From positions 18,153 through 47,780 of the forward strand of contig MU616736.1 of NCBI GenBank assembly GCA_025201705.1: 29,628 nucleotides of DNA. The letters are read 5' to 3'. This stretch comes from Dissophora ornata. Its lineage: Eukaryota; Mortierellomycota; Mortierellomycetes; Mortierellales; Mortierellaceae. Every line of letters starts with the position of its first letter. Position 1 is the stretch's first letter. Under the pieces are notes generated by a model. The model did no database searches. It saw only the letters and a program-made list of their open reading frames with translations, and was not told the DNA's origin. Positions 20,662 to 29,544 of this stretch are shown here, piece after piece. Both the position numbers and the translations under genes were made by a program.

Positions 20662-22101
20662 ATGGCAGTTTTTTTCGCATGCTACAATGGTCAGCAAAAT
20701 CGATTGACCGCTACCTACAACAGCTTCGTAAGAGGCTTCCATCCTAAACTCGAGGCGTTCCACGAAGTCCGCAGCAACGACGACTTCGAAGAAACTGTTC
20801 ACAGAACTCGGCTCAACACCAGTTATAGTATTTACCATACAGGCGACAGTATGAGTGCTACTTCAATATTGAATACACCTCGACGCGTCGAAAGCAATAG
20901 TGATGGCAACATCGGCCGACAGTCAGAGCATTCTTCTCAGGCGGATTCGCATCCCACTCTAGAGCAACAGAAGGATCAGCGTCACCATCGAGACCAATAT
21001 AAGCAGCAGCAGCATCAGGGGCAATCTCAGCATATCAATGGCGCGCCGGCGAGAGCCACGACGGCAGAAGCCACGTCCTCGACAAAGCTCAGCTTTTTGG
21101 AATTGGTTTTTGGTGTCTTCGCCTCCATCCTCGTCTCCCTCCTTAGCCTCACCGTCGTCGAGTGAATCACCACCAATCTTTTTAGCAGCAATAATAACAA
21201 CAACTGCAACTATAGGGACAAAAGCAGCCATTCCAACAGCCTTCATGCACCATACAACTTCTGAACCTACAGTCGCCACTGCTGTCGACGCTGCCGGGAA
21301 GAGTAACTCCAAACCTGGAATTAGCAACGAATCTCACGTCGCCGACAAGAAACCCTTTGACCCGACGGAGGATCGAGCGCGACCTTATTTCACATTTCCA
21401 CTACGGGGATGCACCAAATCTTCACAGTCAGTGCCAGGTTCATTGCCAAGTCCGCCGGGGCCAGGATCAGGGCGTAGACCTACGGTGACGTTTAGACCGA
21501 CTTCGTCATCGCCACCATCGTCTTGGTCTTCGCCATCGTCGCCGCTGTCACCATTGTCGCCAGTGTCTACTTCCCCGCTGTCCCCTGTAGATCTATCTCT
21601 GACTCCTAGAGCACGTTTTGCACAAGGAACTCAAAGGGCACAGGGTGCACAGAATCCTAACACTCGGCACTCGCCTCCGACACGACAGACCGACCTGGTA
21701 ATGATACCTGTGTCAACGATGGCCACTGTATCTCTGACGTCCACCTCGGCCAGTCATTACCGTCTTCGTATACATCCGCTTCTGCAACAGCAACGTATAA
21801 TGCCTCGTCCGGCTTTAATAGTTCTAACGGCAACAGTAGTAACAGAAGCAATGGCATCACTGCTCGCTCGACAATGTCGCACCACAATGAGCTATCTGCA
21901 GCTGTGGATGACAGGATCTCGGAGGGCCGGGACCTGCTGGAATACTACTCCCGCTTACACGCCGAACTTGAACACGAGCAAAAGGAACTGACATCTAAGA
22001 TGATGTATCTGAAGTATGACCGAAACGTTCTAGAGGTAGAGATACAGGTGTTGGAGGATGTAATCCGAAGCGATGGATGTCTGCCTCCTCTCCCATCATA
22101 A
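20662..22101 (+). CDS. Membrane-anchored, Ser/Pro-rich protein with C-terminal coiled coil; frame disturbed
   Basis: Three frames carry coding-like sequence in succession. Frame A runs from the ATG at 20662 to a TGA at 21163 (167 residues): a polar N-terminus, a Gln/His-rich stretch (YKQQQHQGQSQH), then a strong membrane segment in the last 25 residues. From 21164 the +1 frame continues with a second hydrophobic stretch (IFLAAIITTTATIG) and a long Ser/Pro-rich region. A possible 56-nt intron (GTAATG at 21698, CTGAC branch site, CAG at 21753) leads to a third frame, 21754-22101, ending in a Leu/Glu-rich coiled coil (LLEYYSRLHAELEHEQKEL). Either the gene has lost frame at about 21162 (mutation, assembly error or programmed +1 shift), or frame A is a complete tail-anchored protein and the rest is separate. 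No family is recognised. Confidence 0.5.
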
Positions 22102-22137
22102 AAAAAAATGCGTAATTGTAACCGGTGAAAAAAATCT

Positions 22138-22189
22138 CACTGGTGAATTTCACTGAAAAATTATTCTTCACCAGTGAAATTCACTAGTG
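22138..22189. repeat. Inverted repeat, 18-bp arms
   Basis: Arms 22138-22155 and 22172-22189 are reverse complements with one mismatch, around a 16-nt A/T-rich loop. The arms are built from TCACTGGTGAA-type palindromes related to the adjacent minisatellite. It starts 37 bp after the stop of the preceding ORF. Confidence 0.8.
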
Positions 22190-22272
22190 AAAAAAACTTG
22201 ACAAGCACCGGTGCAGTTGATCGGTGAAAGGATTTGTATATCTGACTGGAGTGTTCACCGGTGAAAGGATTT

Positions 22273-22586
22273 GGTCGACATTCACCGGTCAACACTCACC
22301 AGTCAGTATTCGCCAGCCAATATTCGCCAGCCAACATTCACTGATTAACAATCATCGGTCAACATTCACCGGTCAGCATTCACCGGTCAACATTCACCGG
22401 TCAGCATTCACCGGTCAACATTCACCGGTCAGCATTCGCCGGTCAACAATCACCGGTCGACAATCACCGGTCAACAATCACCGGTCGACATCACCGGTCA
22501 ACACTCACCAGTCGACACTCACCGATCAATATTCGCTATCCACCGGTCAACATTCACCGGTCAACAATCACTGGTCAACATTCCAG
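22273..22586. repeat. 14-bp minisatellite, about 22 units
   Basis: Consensus GGTCAACATTCACC, repeated head to tail with point variants and one 13-bp and one expanded unit. In the middle, GGTCAAC and GGTCAGC units alternate, giving a 28-bp higher-order period. Each junction forms the palindrome ACCGGT. The 405-nt open frame across it (22224-22628) is a by-product of the repeat: 14 bp times 3 gives a 14-residue periodicity in every frame. Confidence 0.95.
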
Positions 22587-22717
22587 ACTGCGTTCACCAA
22601 CGGTGAGATTTTGAAGGTCGGTGATTAACTTCACCGGCAAAATATGTTTTCACTGCGGTGAAAGTTCACCGGCTAAAACACTAATTTTAAGGTTTACGTA
22701 CTGGTCTGGATCTTCAA

Positions 22718-22776
22718 TGGCGTTCCAGACACCACAGTGGCGTTCCAGACACCACAGTGGCGTTCCAGACACCACA
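22718..22776. repeat. 20-bp tandem repeat, three copies
   Basis: Unit TGGCGTTCCAGACACCACAG occurs at 22718-22737 and 22738-22757, and nearly complete at 22758-22776, with identical sequence. It is separated from the 14-bp minisatellite by about 130 bp. Confidence 0.95.
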
Positions 22777-23221
22777 ATATATTCGGTGCCTGGACAGTCC
22801 TAATATGCGATAAAAGCATCTACAGCATTTCCTGATATAATTGGTCTACAAGGATTTTTTTGGGCCGATTTCAGAGTCAATATTGGGCAGTTAACATTTT
22901 TGGGTCAAATTTTGACTGGATTTCGAGCAAGCGTGCGACATCGAGTACGGACTGGAGGGTTTTGAGGTAGCCCGCGGATGTGGGGAACTTTGCGAGTCTT
23001 CCGAAGGAGACAAATCCAGCCTCCGGGTGGACCAAAGTTTGACCGAAAATCGGCCCTTGAAGTAGACCAATTGTATCGGGAAATGCTGTATACATTCTTC
23101 TTGTCGCCATCTCTCTCATCTCAACTTAAGAACAACACACCTCACACCATTCCGACTTGCATTCGAAGTTGATCCTACACTCTTCTCCCCCAAACATCTT
23201 GTATCACACAGCTCGATCAAC
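22777..23221. other. Promoter region of the gene at 23222
   Basis: A GTATAC TATA-like site lies near 23088, followed by a CT- then CA-rich leader directly before the ATG. An 80-codon minus-strand frame (22877-23119) overlaps it but has no supporting feature. Confidence 0.5.
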
Positions 23222-23902
23222 ATGGGTATCGGACAGATGACAATTCCCCTTTATTTGGCATCTTTGCCAGAAGGGATGACATTCACTATCAACGAAGTAA
23301 CCAAAGATGTCCCCACCAACTTTTGGGCTTATTTCTCGCCTGCCAGTAGCGGTGATCTGCCTCGAGCAATCCAAGCGAACGAAGTAGCCACTGCTCATGA
23401 GAAAGGCCAGAGGGGTACGAAAGTCGGTGAATTTGCGCTTCGAACCGACGGAGCTGGATTTTCCAGTGGACAAGGAGGGTCGTTCCTCGTCAAGTTCACG
23501 ATTGCGGGTCGGCCTTCTGCGTATCCGGATGCTGAGCTTCAGAACATCCAAGGTACACTCAGCATCGGCACTTCGGAATGGGGGACTTTCTCACGACCCG
23601 ACCAGACGAATTTCCAATGGCAGATCGCCGGTCATTCCAGGACCTTCACGGCGTCAACCCCCACACTCGCCTACCTCGATGATACCGTCATCGCCGTCGC
23701 CTATGTCCCGGAGCAGAAGAACTACCTCTTCGGAGTTACAAACGAACAGACCTTCATCGTCAAGGCTATGCAGACTATGGTTGGAGGCATCATCTCCGGA
23801 CACAAGGTGCTTTGGAGTACTGCAGCCGGTATGGTAGCTAGCATCGGTGGCGTTGCCTTTGCCGTTGTCGCCTGGGGTGTTAGCAAAGTAGATGGAATCT
23901 AG
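23222..23902 (+). CDS. Unrecognised protein with C-terminal hydrophobic segment; possible extension to 24061
   Basis: 226 residues from the ATG at 23222 (leader CA/CT-rich, context CAACATGG). Residues 1-190 look like a soluble beta-rich globular part (WAYFSPASSGDLPRAIQANE, FLVKFTIAG, LFGVTNEQTFIVKAM). Residues about 201-220 are a hydrophobic Gly/Ala/Val segment that may insert in a membrane. The frame stops at TAG 23900-23902, but the same frame then runs 52 further sense codons to a TAA at 24059-24061, starting ARRYKQDDKGF and containing ALAKAKTELM, with coding-like composition. Explanations are stop readthrough, a recent nonsense mutation, or an intron whose length is a multiple of three ending at the TAG (for example GT at 23834, 69 nt, which would remove the hydrophobic part). 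I do not recognise the family. Confidence 0.75.
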   Translation: MGIGQMTIPLYLASLPEGMTFTINEVTKDVPTNFWAYFSPASSGDLPRAIQANEVATAHEKGQRGTKVGEFALRTDGAGFSSGQGGSFLVKFTIAGRPSAYPDAELQNIQGTLSIGTSEWGTFSRPDQTNFQWQIAGHSRTFTASTPTLAYLDDTVIAVAYVPEQKNYLFGVTNEQTFIVKAMQTMVGGIISGHKVLWSTAAGMVASIGGVAFAVVAWGVSKVDGI

Positions 23903-24061
23903 GCTCGCCGTTATAAACAGGATGACAAAGGCTTCCCACACGCTGCCGCAGATGTTGCCCTCGCTAAAGCCAAAACCGAGCTCATGAATACTTCACTGGG
24001 AGGCACTATGCAAACTCCAGCCAGCTCCCTTTCTACCGACAAAATAAAAACTTTCGAATAA

Positions 24062-24408
24062 CAGAACATCTCGATAAGGAGGCGCCGATCCTTTGTGAAA
24101 TTTTAAAAGAATTGACACAAATCAGCAAAACGCCTAGCCGAGATCCAGCTGTTGTAGCCACAGCTATATGTAGCATGTTGATATTCCACAATAACCAAAT
24201 AACCTGCCACGTTTTGTGCCATTTCTTACCCCGGTTCCCAGGTTTTGGCAATAGCAGTTTCCCAGCCCTGTTACTTGAACGCAACAAGGAAACTGAATGA
24301 GTCATCACGTGACCTGCTTCGCCTCTTGGCTGTTCCTATGATGCCAGCCTAGCAGCCAAAACGGCTGAAGCGGCACGACTCAAGACCGGCTCATCCGATG
24401 GCTCATGA
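24062..24408. other. Intergenic spacer, nothing recognised
   Basis: No open frame of note, repeat or RNA gene is visible. It serves as 3' flank of the 23222 gene and 5' flank of the 24409 ORF. Confidence 0.6.
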
Positions 24409-24957
24409 ATGAATAGGAGGGCTAAATCGGCTGCTGCTGTTGCGGCACCACCTGTACTCCCTCGTCTTCATTCTCACATTCCTTCAGTGCGTTCAAACTC
24501 ACTGAGGATTCACACGAGTGCTGACTTGCTCAGTGCTCTACTTGAATCGCCTACTTTTGCAAGGCCCCGTCTGTCTTCGTCCTCATCGTCTACTGTCCCT
24601 AGTAGTAGGGCTGACGCTGCTACTGTTGCGGAGATGTGTCGTTTTTGCCATCAAAAGTTCGTGCTTTCCGAAAAACGCACACAGCTGAAAAATATCCACC
24701 AAGAGCTCGATCAAGTTATGCAAAAGATCCAATGGAAGAATTCTCAAATCCGACATCTGCGAAGGACGTTTTTGGAGCCGGTCGAAACGAGTTTGGCAGA
24801 GGACAGAGAAGAGTGGGTGAGGCTATGGCAGCAGGCAGAGAGAGGGGTAACGACGAGGTTACGAGGACAGGAGAGGTGGCGCGCAGGTAGCGGATGTGGA
24901 GGAGGAGGAGCACGCCGGGCTGGCGGAGGAGTTGCAGCGCCGATGCAGGCAGCGTAG
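24409..24957 (+). CDS. Small CxxC-containing helical protein, hypothetical
   Basis: 182 residues from the ATG at 24409. The N-terminal 70 residues are Ala/Ser/Pro-rich and probably disordered. Cys77-X2-Cys80 in MCRFCHQKF, followed by a long charged helix (residues about 84-145, with QLKNIHQELDQVMQKIQ), looks like half of a zinc-binding site attached to a coiled coil. The last 30 residues are Gly/Arg-rich and doubtful: in the same interval another frame (24887-24979) reads a charged sequence (VEEEEHAGLAEELQRRC) that looks more natural after a helix, so the 3' end may involve an intron or a frame error. There is no recognised family. The start could also be in an upstream exon. Confidence 0.5.
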   Translation: MNRRAKSAAAVAAPPVLPRLHSHIPSVRSNSLRIHTSADLLSALLESPTFARPRLSSSSSSTVPSSRADAATVAEMCRFCHQKFVLSEKRTQLKNIHQELDQVMQKIQWKNSQIRHLRRTFLEPVETSLAEDREEWVRLWQQAERGVTTRLRGQERWRAGSGCGGGGARRAGGGVAAPMQAA

Positions 24958-25165
24958 GAAGAGTCGTTTTTCTAGGGAATAATACCGTAGACTGTTGTGC
25001 TACAAACCGTGCGAACCAATAGAATAAATGGTCTAGTGTCGATCTGTCCCAGGCGCAACTCAACCTTCCATCTGTTCCAAACTCTGTTTTGAGTGCGCGA
25101 AAAGCCAAGCCAATCACATCGTCGCTTAGATTGGGCGCCGTTACTTGGCTCCTCTGCTGGAAGTG

Positions 25166-25172
25166 CATAAAA
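25166..25172 (+). promoter_or_regulatory. TATA-like element of the CDF transporter gene
   Basis: CATAAAA lies 74 bp before the ATG, followed by a short CT/CA-rich leader with no other ATG. This is a plausible core promoter. Confidence 0.45.
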
Positions 25173-25239
25173 GGGGGTCGCACTCCCATTGAATCACACA
25201 CATTCCTCATTCATTCAACTCTCATTCTTCTCCATCGAC

Positions 25240-27082
25240 ATGGAACTACCACTTCACTCCTCCTCGTCTGCGGCTGACTCTGGCTCGCACCACAGGCACC
25301 ATTCACACTCCGTCCGCTCTGCACACAACCACCACCATCAGCACACCACCCAGTCCACGTCGTCCTCCGTCCACATCCCCATGGCCCCAGCCCTCCACAT
25401 CGACACCGCAACCATCGGCTCCTCAATTGGCAGTCTGCCCTCACCAGGGCTTTCATCCGCAGAAGACTTCTATGAAGCCAGGGATCCAATGTCACTAGAG
25501 TCGAGACAGATGTCAGAAGACCAAATCCGGATGCTCCACATTAAGTCGTCAAAGAAAGTGAAAGACTTTTATCGGGAGCAAAATGAGTTGATTGCGGAGC
25601 TGTTGGACCCGCCTGAGGGGCGTGAGGGCGCACAGGAGTTGGAGGAGAGGAATCAGTTCAAGGTACAGCGTGCAATGTATCAGTTTCAGATTTTTTGCTC
25701 CTTACTCGCAATTTTGGATACGTAAATGGTTAACCAGGAGCTATCTTGCTGTGTTCTCTGCATGAGTATAGCTTAAGGTGGCGATCTACGGGTCGGTCGG
25801 TGTGAACGTGCTGCTGTTCTTGTTGCAGCTGTACGCAGCCATTTCTTCAAAGTCATTGTCCTTGTTCGCCACCATGGCGGACTCGTTCATGGACTTGCTC
25901 TCGGGTGTGATCCTAATGTATGCGGCCAGAGCCTCGGCCAAAAGCAATTGGCACAAGTATCCATCGGTACACTGCTCAAATATTCATAGGGTGCTTCTAG
26001 GGTACATGCCTGGCTGTAGCAGGAAGTCATGACTGACAGAAATTCTTGTTATACGATTCAACAGGGCAAGTCGCGTATGGAGACTGCAGGAACCATTGTG
26101 TTTGCGTCGCTGATGGCCACTGTCTCTCTTCAGTTAATCGTATGTGCTGAACAGATTTTCTTGTTCTGGTCTTGGTCCATCTTCCGCCTTGGAAACCTTG
26201 CTTGTTTATTATCCCCTGACAGAATCACATTCATTTACAACTACAATGTTAGATCGAGTCGGTTAGAACGTTGCTCGACAGCAACGAAGAGCCTCCTATG
26301 CCCAGCGCACTCGCCATTGCATTCGTAGGTTTCGCGCTCGTCAGCAAATTAGGGCTCTATATTTACTGCAAGGCCATCTCTCAATACAACAGTGCCAACA
26401 TCCTGGCGATTGATCACAGAAACGACCTGGTTGTAAACGGGTTCGGATTGGTTGCTTCGTTGCTGAGCAGGTTCTGCTGGTGGCTGGATCCAGTGGGTGC
26501 TATTGTCGTGGCGCTGATCATCTTGCGCTCCTGGGTCTGGACCGCTTATGGTAAATCGATAAAAAAAAATGAAAGCAGCAGAGCGAGCGCGTCGTAGATC
26601 GCCAAACATGAACTAAGCGCCTTTTTTATGCTTTGTCTCGCATTGTTTTTTTTTTTTTTTTCACTACAGAACAAATCCAGTTAATTGTTGGCAAGACCGC
26701 CGACCCAGCTTTCTTGAAAAAACTGACCTACATTACCTTGACACATCACCGAAAAATCCTCCAAGTTGATACATGCACAGCGTATCATGCCGGAAACAAC
26801 CTCTTTGTCGAGGTCGATGTTGTTATGGCGCCTGAGACGCCGTTGCGGGAGAGCCACGACATCAGCGAGAGTCTCCAGGTGAGCTTTTTTTTTTTTTTTT
26901 TGCTTTAATATAATGTCATGGAGGCGGTGTTTGTGTTGCTCTGGCATACGTTGTGACAACACTGATTTGCATGCTATTCCGCTTTGTAGACCAGGCTCGA
27001 GTCACTGCCGAATGTCGAGCGCGCCTTTGTGCACGTCGACTACGAGACCTCCCATGCTCCAGAGCATCGCAAATTGAAGTGA
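25240..27082 (+). CDS. Cation diffusion facilitator, Mn-type (plant MTP8-11-like)
   Basis: Exports divalent metal, probably Mn2+, from cytosol to an organelle by metal/proton exchange. Six exons (25240-25662, 25778-25966, 26065-26139, 26253-26550, 26670-26878, 26990-27082) give 428 residues; all splices keep frame, with introns of 98-119 nt. A His-rich N-terminus (residues 17-35) precedes the membrane domain. TM2 carries Asp176-X3-Asp180 (ADSFMD) and TM5 carries Asp283-X3-Asp287 (DHRND). The DxxxD pair in both helices is the mark of the Mn clade, whereas Zn transporters have His at the first position. YPSGKSRMETAG, assembled across splice 2, is the conserved TM2-TM3 loop. The C-terminal cytosolic domain (LTYITLTHH, FVEVDVVM, LPNVERAFVHVDYE) is intact. 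Introns 4 and 5 contain T runs of 16 and 17. The tandem Swc2 gene starts 250 bp downstream. Confidence 0.96.
26646..26661. repeat. Poly-T run of 16 in intron 4 of the CDF gene
   Basis: It forms the polypyrimidine tract directly before the acceptor CACTACAG. Confidence 0.9.
26885..26901. repeat. Poly-T run of 17 in intron 5 of the CDF gene
   Basis: Located just after the GTGAGC donor rather than before the acceptor, so it is not the usual polypyrimidine tract. Confidence 0.9.
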
Positions 27083-27331
27083 TACATCTCATATGTTATT
27101 TCCCAAGAGAATTGAGCAATAAAGAAAAAGCAGAGCTCCAGCTTCACGCCGTAAAAATGTCAAGTGCCTCTTACGCGTTCTTGTGCTGTTGGAAAAAGAG
27201 CCGACATTTGAATCACAGCCACTCGCGTGGAAGACAAGTGGCTTGACGGTGTAGACCTGATTTGGTGGCCCTGTGCATTCTCGAATGCCTGAACACACTT
27301 TGATTTCTAACCATCCTCCAGCATCAGGATC

Positions 27332-29388
27332 ATGGCCGCCAATCGTGAGAGACGTTCGAATGCGGGAAACCGGTATGGATATGCGTACAAGAAAGCTACC
27401 GCTGTTTTTCGAGGGGAGCCTACATTCACTTGTTAACGACGCTCTACTTTGATTGCTTTGAAATGCCCATTCTTAGCCTGCGCGCGTTGCTGAATCAGGA
27501 GGAAGAAATGGAGGAGTTGTTCGATGACGAGGGAGTCGATGAGGAGTTTGAGATTGAGGGAAAAGGTATGAACAATTTCAAAGCAAAACTATTCACACTG
27601 CTGACAACAATGAGGCGAATACCGCGCGCGACCCGGATACTCACAATGCTTTGCCTAAATAGAGGAGGATGATATTATCGACTCGGATTTCGATCAGTCC
27701 AGTGCGGATGAGGAACCCGAGGATGACGAGGAGGTCAACTTGACAGAAGATCCGGATGAAGCCAAAGCACGGAGGAAACAGCAAGCAATGTTAAGCCATC
27801 TAAAAACCGGGAAATCGTCCTTTTCTATACCAGGAGCATCGGGACCTCCGGCTGCAACAACGGGGGGAAGACCAAAGTCATCTCGTCAATCAGTAGCAAC
27901 ACTATCCGCAGCTAGAAGGGAGCCCTCTACAGCTTCAGCGTCCTCTAGAAGAGCAACTTCCGCTACTACATCCTCGGCTGCCTCCTCTGCACCATCGGCA
28001 GCAGCTTCCCCGCCAATCAAGATCCCAGCAGAGATCCGCAAATCCTCACGCAGGACTACAGTTTTGAACAAACAGGAGACAGAGCTCAAACTTCTTGAGT
28101 ATGAAACCCGGAAGGCTATGCAACCTAAGCGTGAAAAGGTTGTTGTGCATAAGATGACTCAGGAAGAACTTTTAGAGGAGGCCAAAAAGACAGAAGCCCT
28201 CAACTTGGCTTCGTTACAGGCATTCAAAGCTCAGGAGATGGAAAAGAAAAAAGTCGTCAAGAAGAAAGAGGTGGCCATGGAGTCATTTATTCGGTATCAT
28301 TCGTTTGCAGAATGGATTGGACATGGTCCTTTAATCCAGGCTTTGGCTGAAACGGGGTTGGCTACGCCTGGTGGAACGAGACCGCCGACGAGACCTGGAT
28401 CAAGAGCAGGAAGTAGAGCGGGCTCAAGGGCAGGAAGCATTGCACTGGAGATCATTCCAACACAGTATGGGTCCGGGCATTCTGGGGGAGTGCCACCACA
28501 GAGTCTTGCACAGTCTCTGGCACAATCGCTATTACAGCAGCAGCAACAGCAAGAGCAGTCATCAAGATCAGTATCGATGTCGAAGGACACAAGTCCTACG
28601 CCCGAGGCAAGGCAACTCAAGGTTGAATTTGAGAGTGGATCAGATTCTAAGGTGCCAGGATCGCCTATGAGTGTAGATGCGACACCAAATTCTCAAGGAG
28701 TAGATGTTGAGATGAGTTCTGCACCTATGGATCAGGACCGGAAAGTAGGGGACATGCCAGCAGGCGCACTGACACCAGCGCATTGGGCCGCTGTGAATAT
28801 GTCTGCAGGGTCCATAGCCCGTAAACGCAAGAGGTTGCATCCAACGCAAATGTGTGGACGGAATTGGATTTCATTTATAGGTTATGAAGACGAGGACTTG
28901 CCCATTAACGAATGGACATATACAGAAAATCGTAAGTTTCTTGTTTGTGAGAGATTGCAATGCAGGAGAAAGCTGGCAAATATTATTATTATTATGGGAT
29001 TCTAACGGCTTTTGCTTACATATGTTATTATTGTGCAGATCCTGAACGCAAGCCCATTTGCCCGATTACGGGGTTGCCCGCGAAATACAAGGACCCCAAG
29101 AGCGGGATCCCTTATGCAAACAAGGAGGCCTACAAGATCCTACAGAATGTGGTCCGTCACGGCTATGTCTGGTCCAACGGACTGAACGCTTACTGCCATG
29201 ACGTAGCCCAGCCTTTGCCAAAGGGTGTCCCCGCTGGTATGGCTGAAGCTCTGATCGGCGGGCAGCAAGTTGGAGAAGGCATCGTACTCAAGGATGGTGA
29301 TCTGGTCTCTGCAGGAATCCCTGGAGGAGGGGGAGGAGGGTATACGTATCGTCGAAGACAACAACAGAAGCAGCCGATGCAGGAATAA
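27332..29388 (+). CDS. SWC2: Swc2/Vps72 (YL1), SWR1 chromatin-remodelling subunit
   Basis: Swc2/YL1 binds the histone variant H2A.Z and helps the SWR1 complex exchange it into nucleosomes. Four exons (27332-27372, 27477-27565, 27663-28931, 29039-29388) give 582 residues, with introns of 104, 97 and 107 nt. The YL1 N-terminal signature RRSNAGNRLRALLNQEEE is assembled over splice 1, followed by the acidic H2A.Z-binding stretch (EDDIIDSDFD, then EEPEDDEE). RKSSRRTTVLNKQETELKLL and the Lys/Glu helix EELLEEAKKTEALNL are typical of YL1. The YL1_C domain lies near 467-501: CPITGLPAKYKDPKSGIPYA. Between them is a disordered insert with GSRA repeats and a Gln run near residue 310. The C-terminus has a Gly6 run. 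The start follows from the conserved N-terminus. Firm. Confidence 0.96.
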
Positions 29389-29490
29389 TCATTTCACATT
29401 TTACCATATCCTTTGTATCAACAACATTGGCGATTGCCTTACCCGGTAACCTGATCTTTCTCGTTTTCTTGTACTTTAGCACCCACATAA

Positions 29491-29496
29491 AATAAA
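29491..29496 (+). terminator. Polyadenylation signal of SWC2
   Basis: AATAAA lies 102 nt after the stop codon, in an A-rich context. Confidence 0.5.
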
Positions 29497-29544
29497 CTAA
29501 ACAAACGTAAATTCGACAGTAGCACGAATGTGGACTAATTAGCA

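Noticed and set aside
20849..20940. 92-nt intron candidate (GTATGA donor, TTCTTCTCAG acceptor) in the 20662 gene
   Set aside because: The splice signals are good, but joining leads into a frame that stops at 20998-21000, before the membrane segment.
22224..22628. 134-codon ORF across the minisatellite
   Set aside because: Its repeats (STFTGQHSPVNI-like) follow mechanically from the 14-bp unit read in three successive registers; there is no sign of selection for protein.
22877..23119. 80-codon minus-strand ORF with fairly natural composition
   Set aside because: It overlaps the promoter and leader of the 23222 gene and has no motif or partner exon; it may be a decayed gene fragment, but this cannot be supported.
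23829..23902. 74-nt intron (GTATGG to CTAG) at the end of the 23222 gene
   Set aside because: It has typical intron size and a good donor, but the join shifts frame and meets a TAA within five codons.
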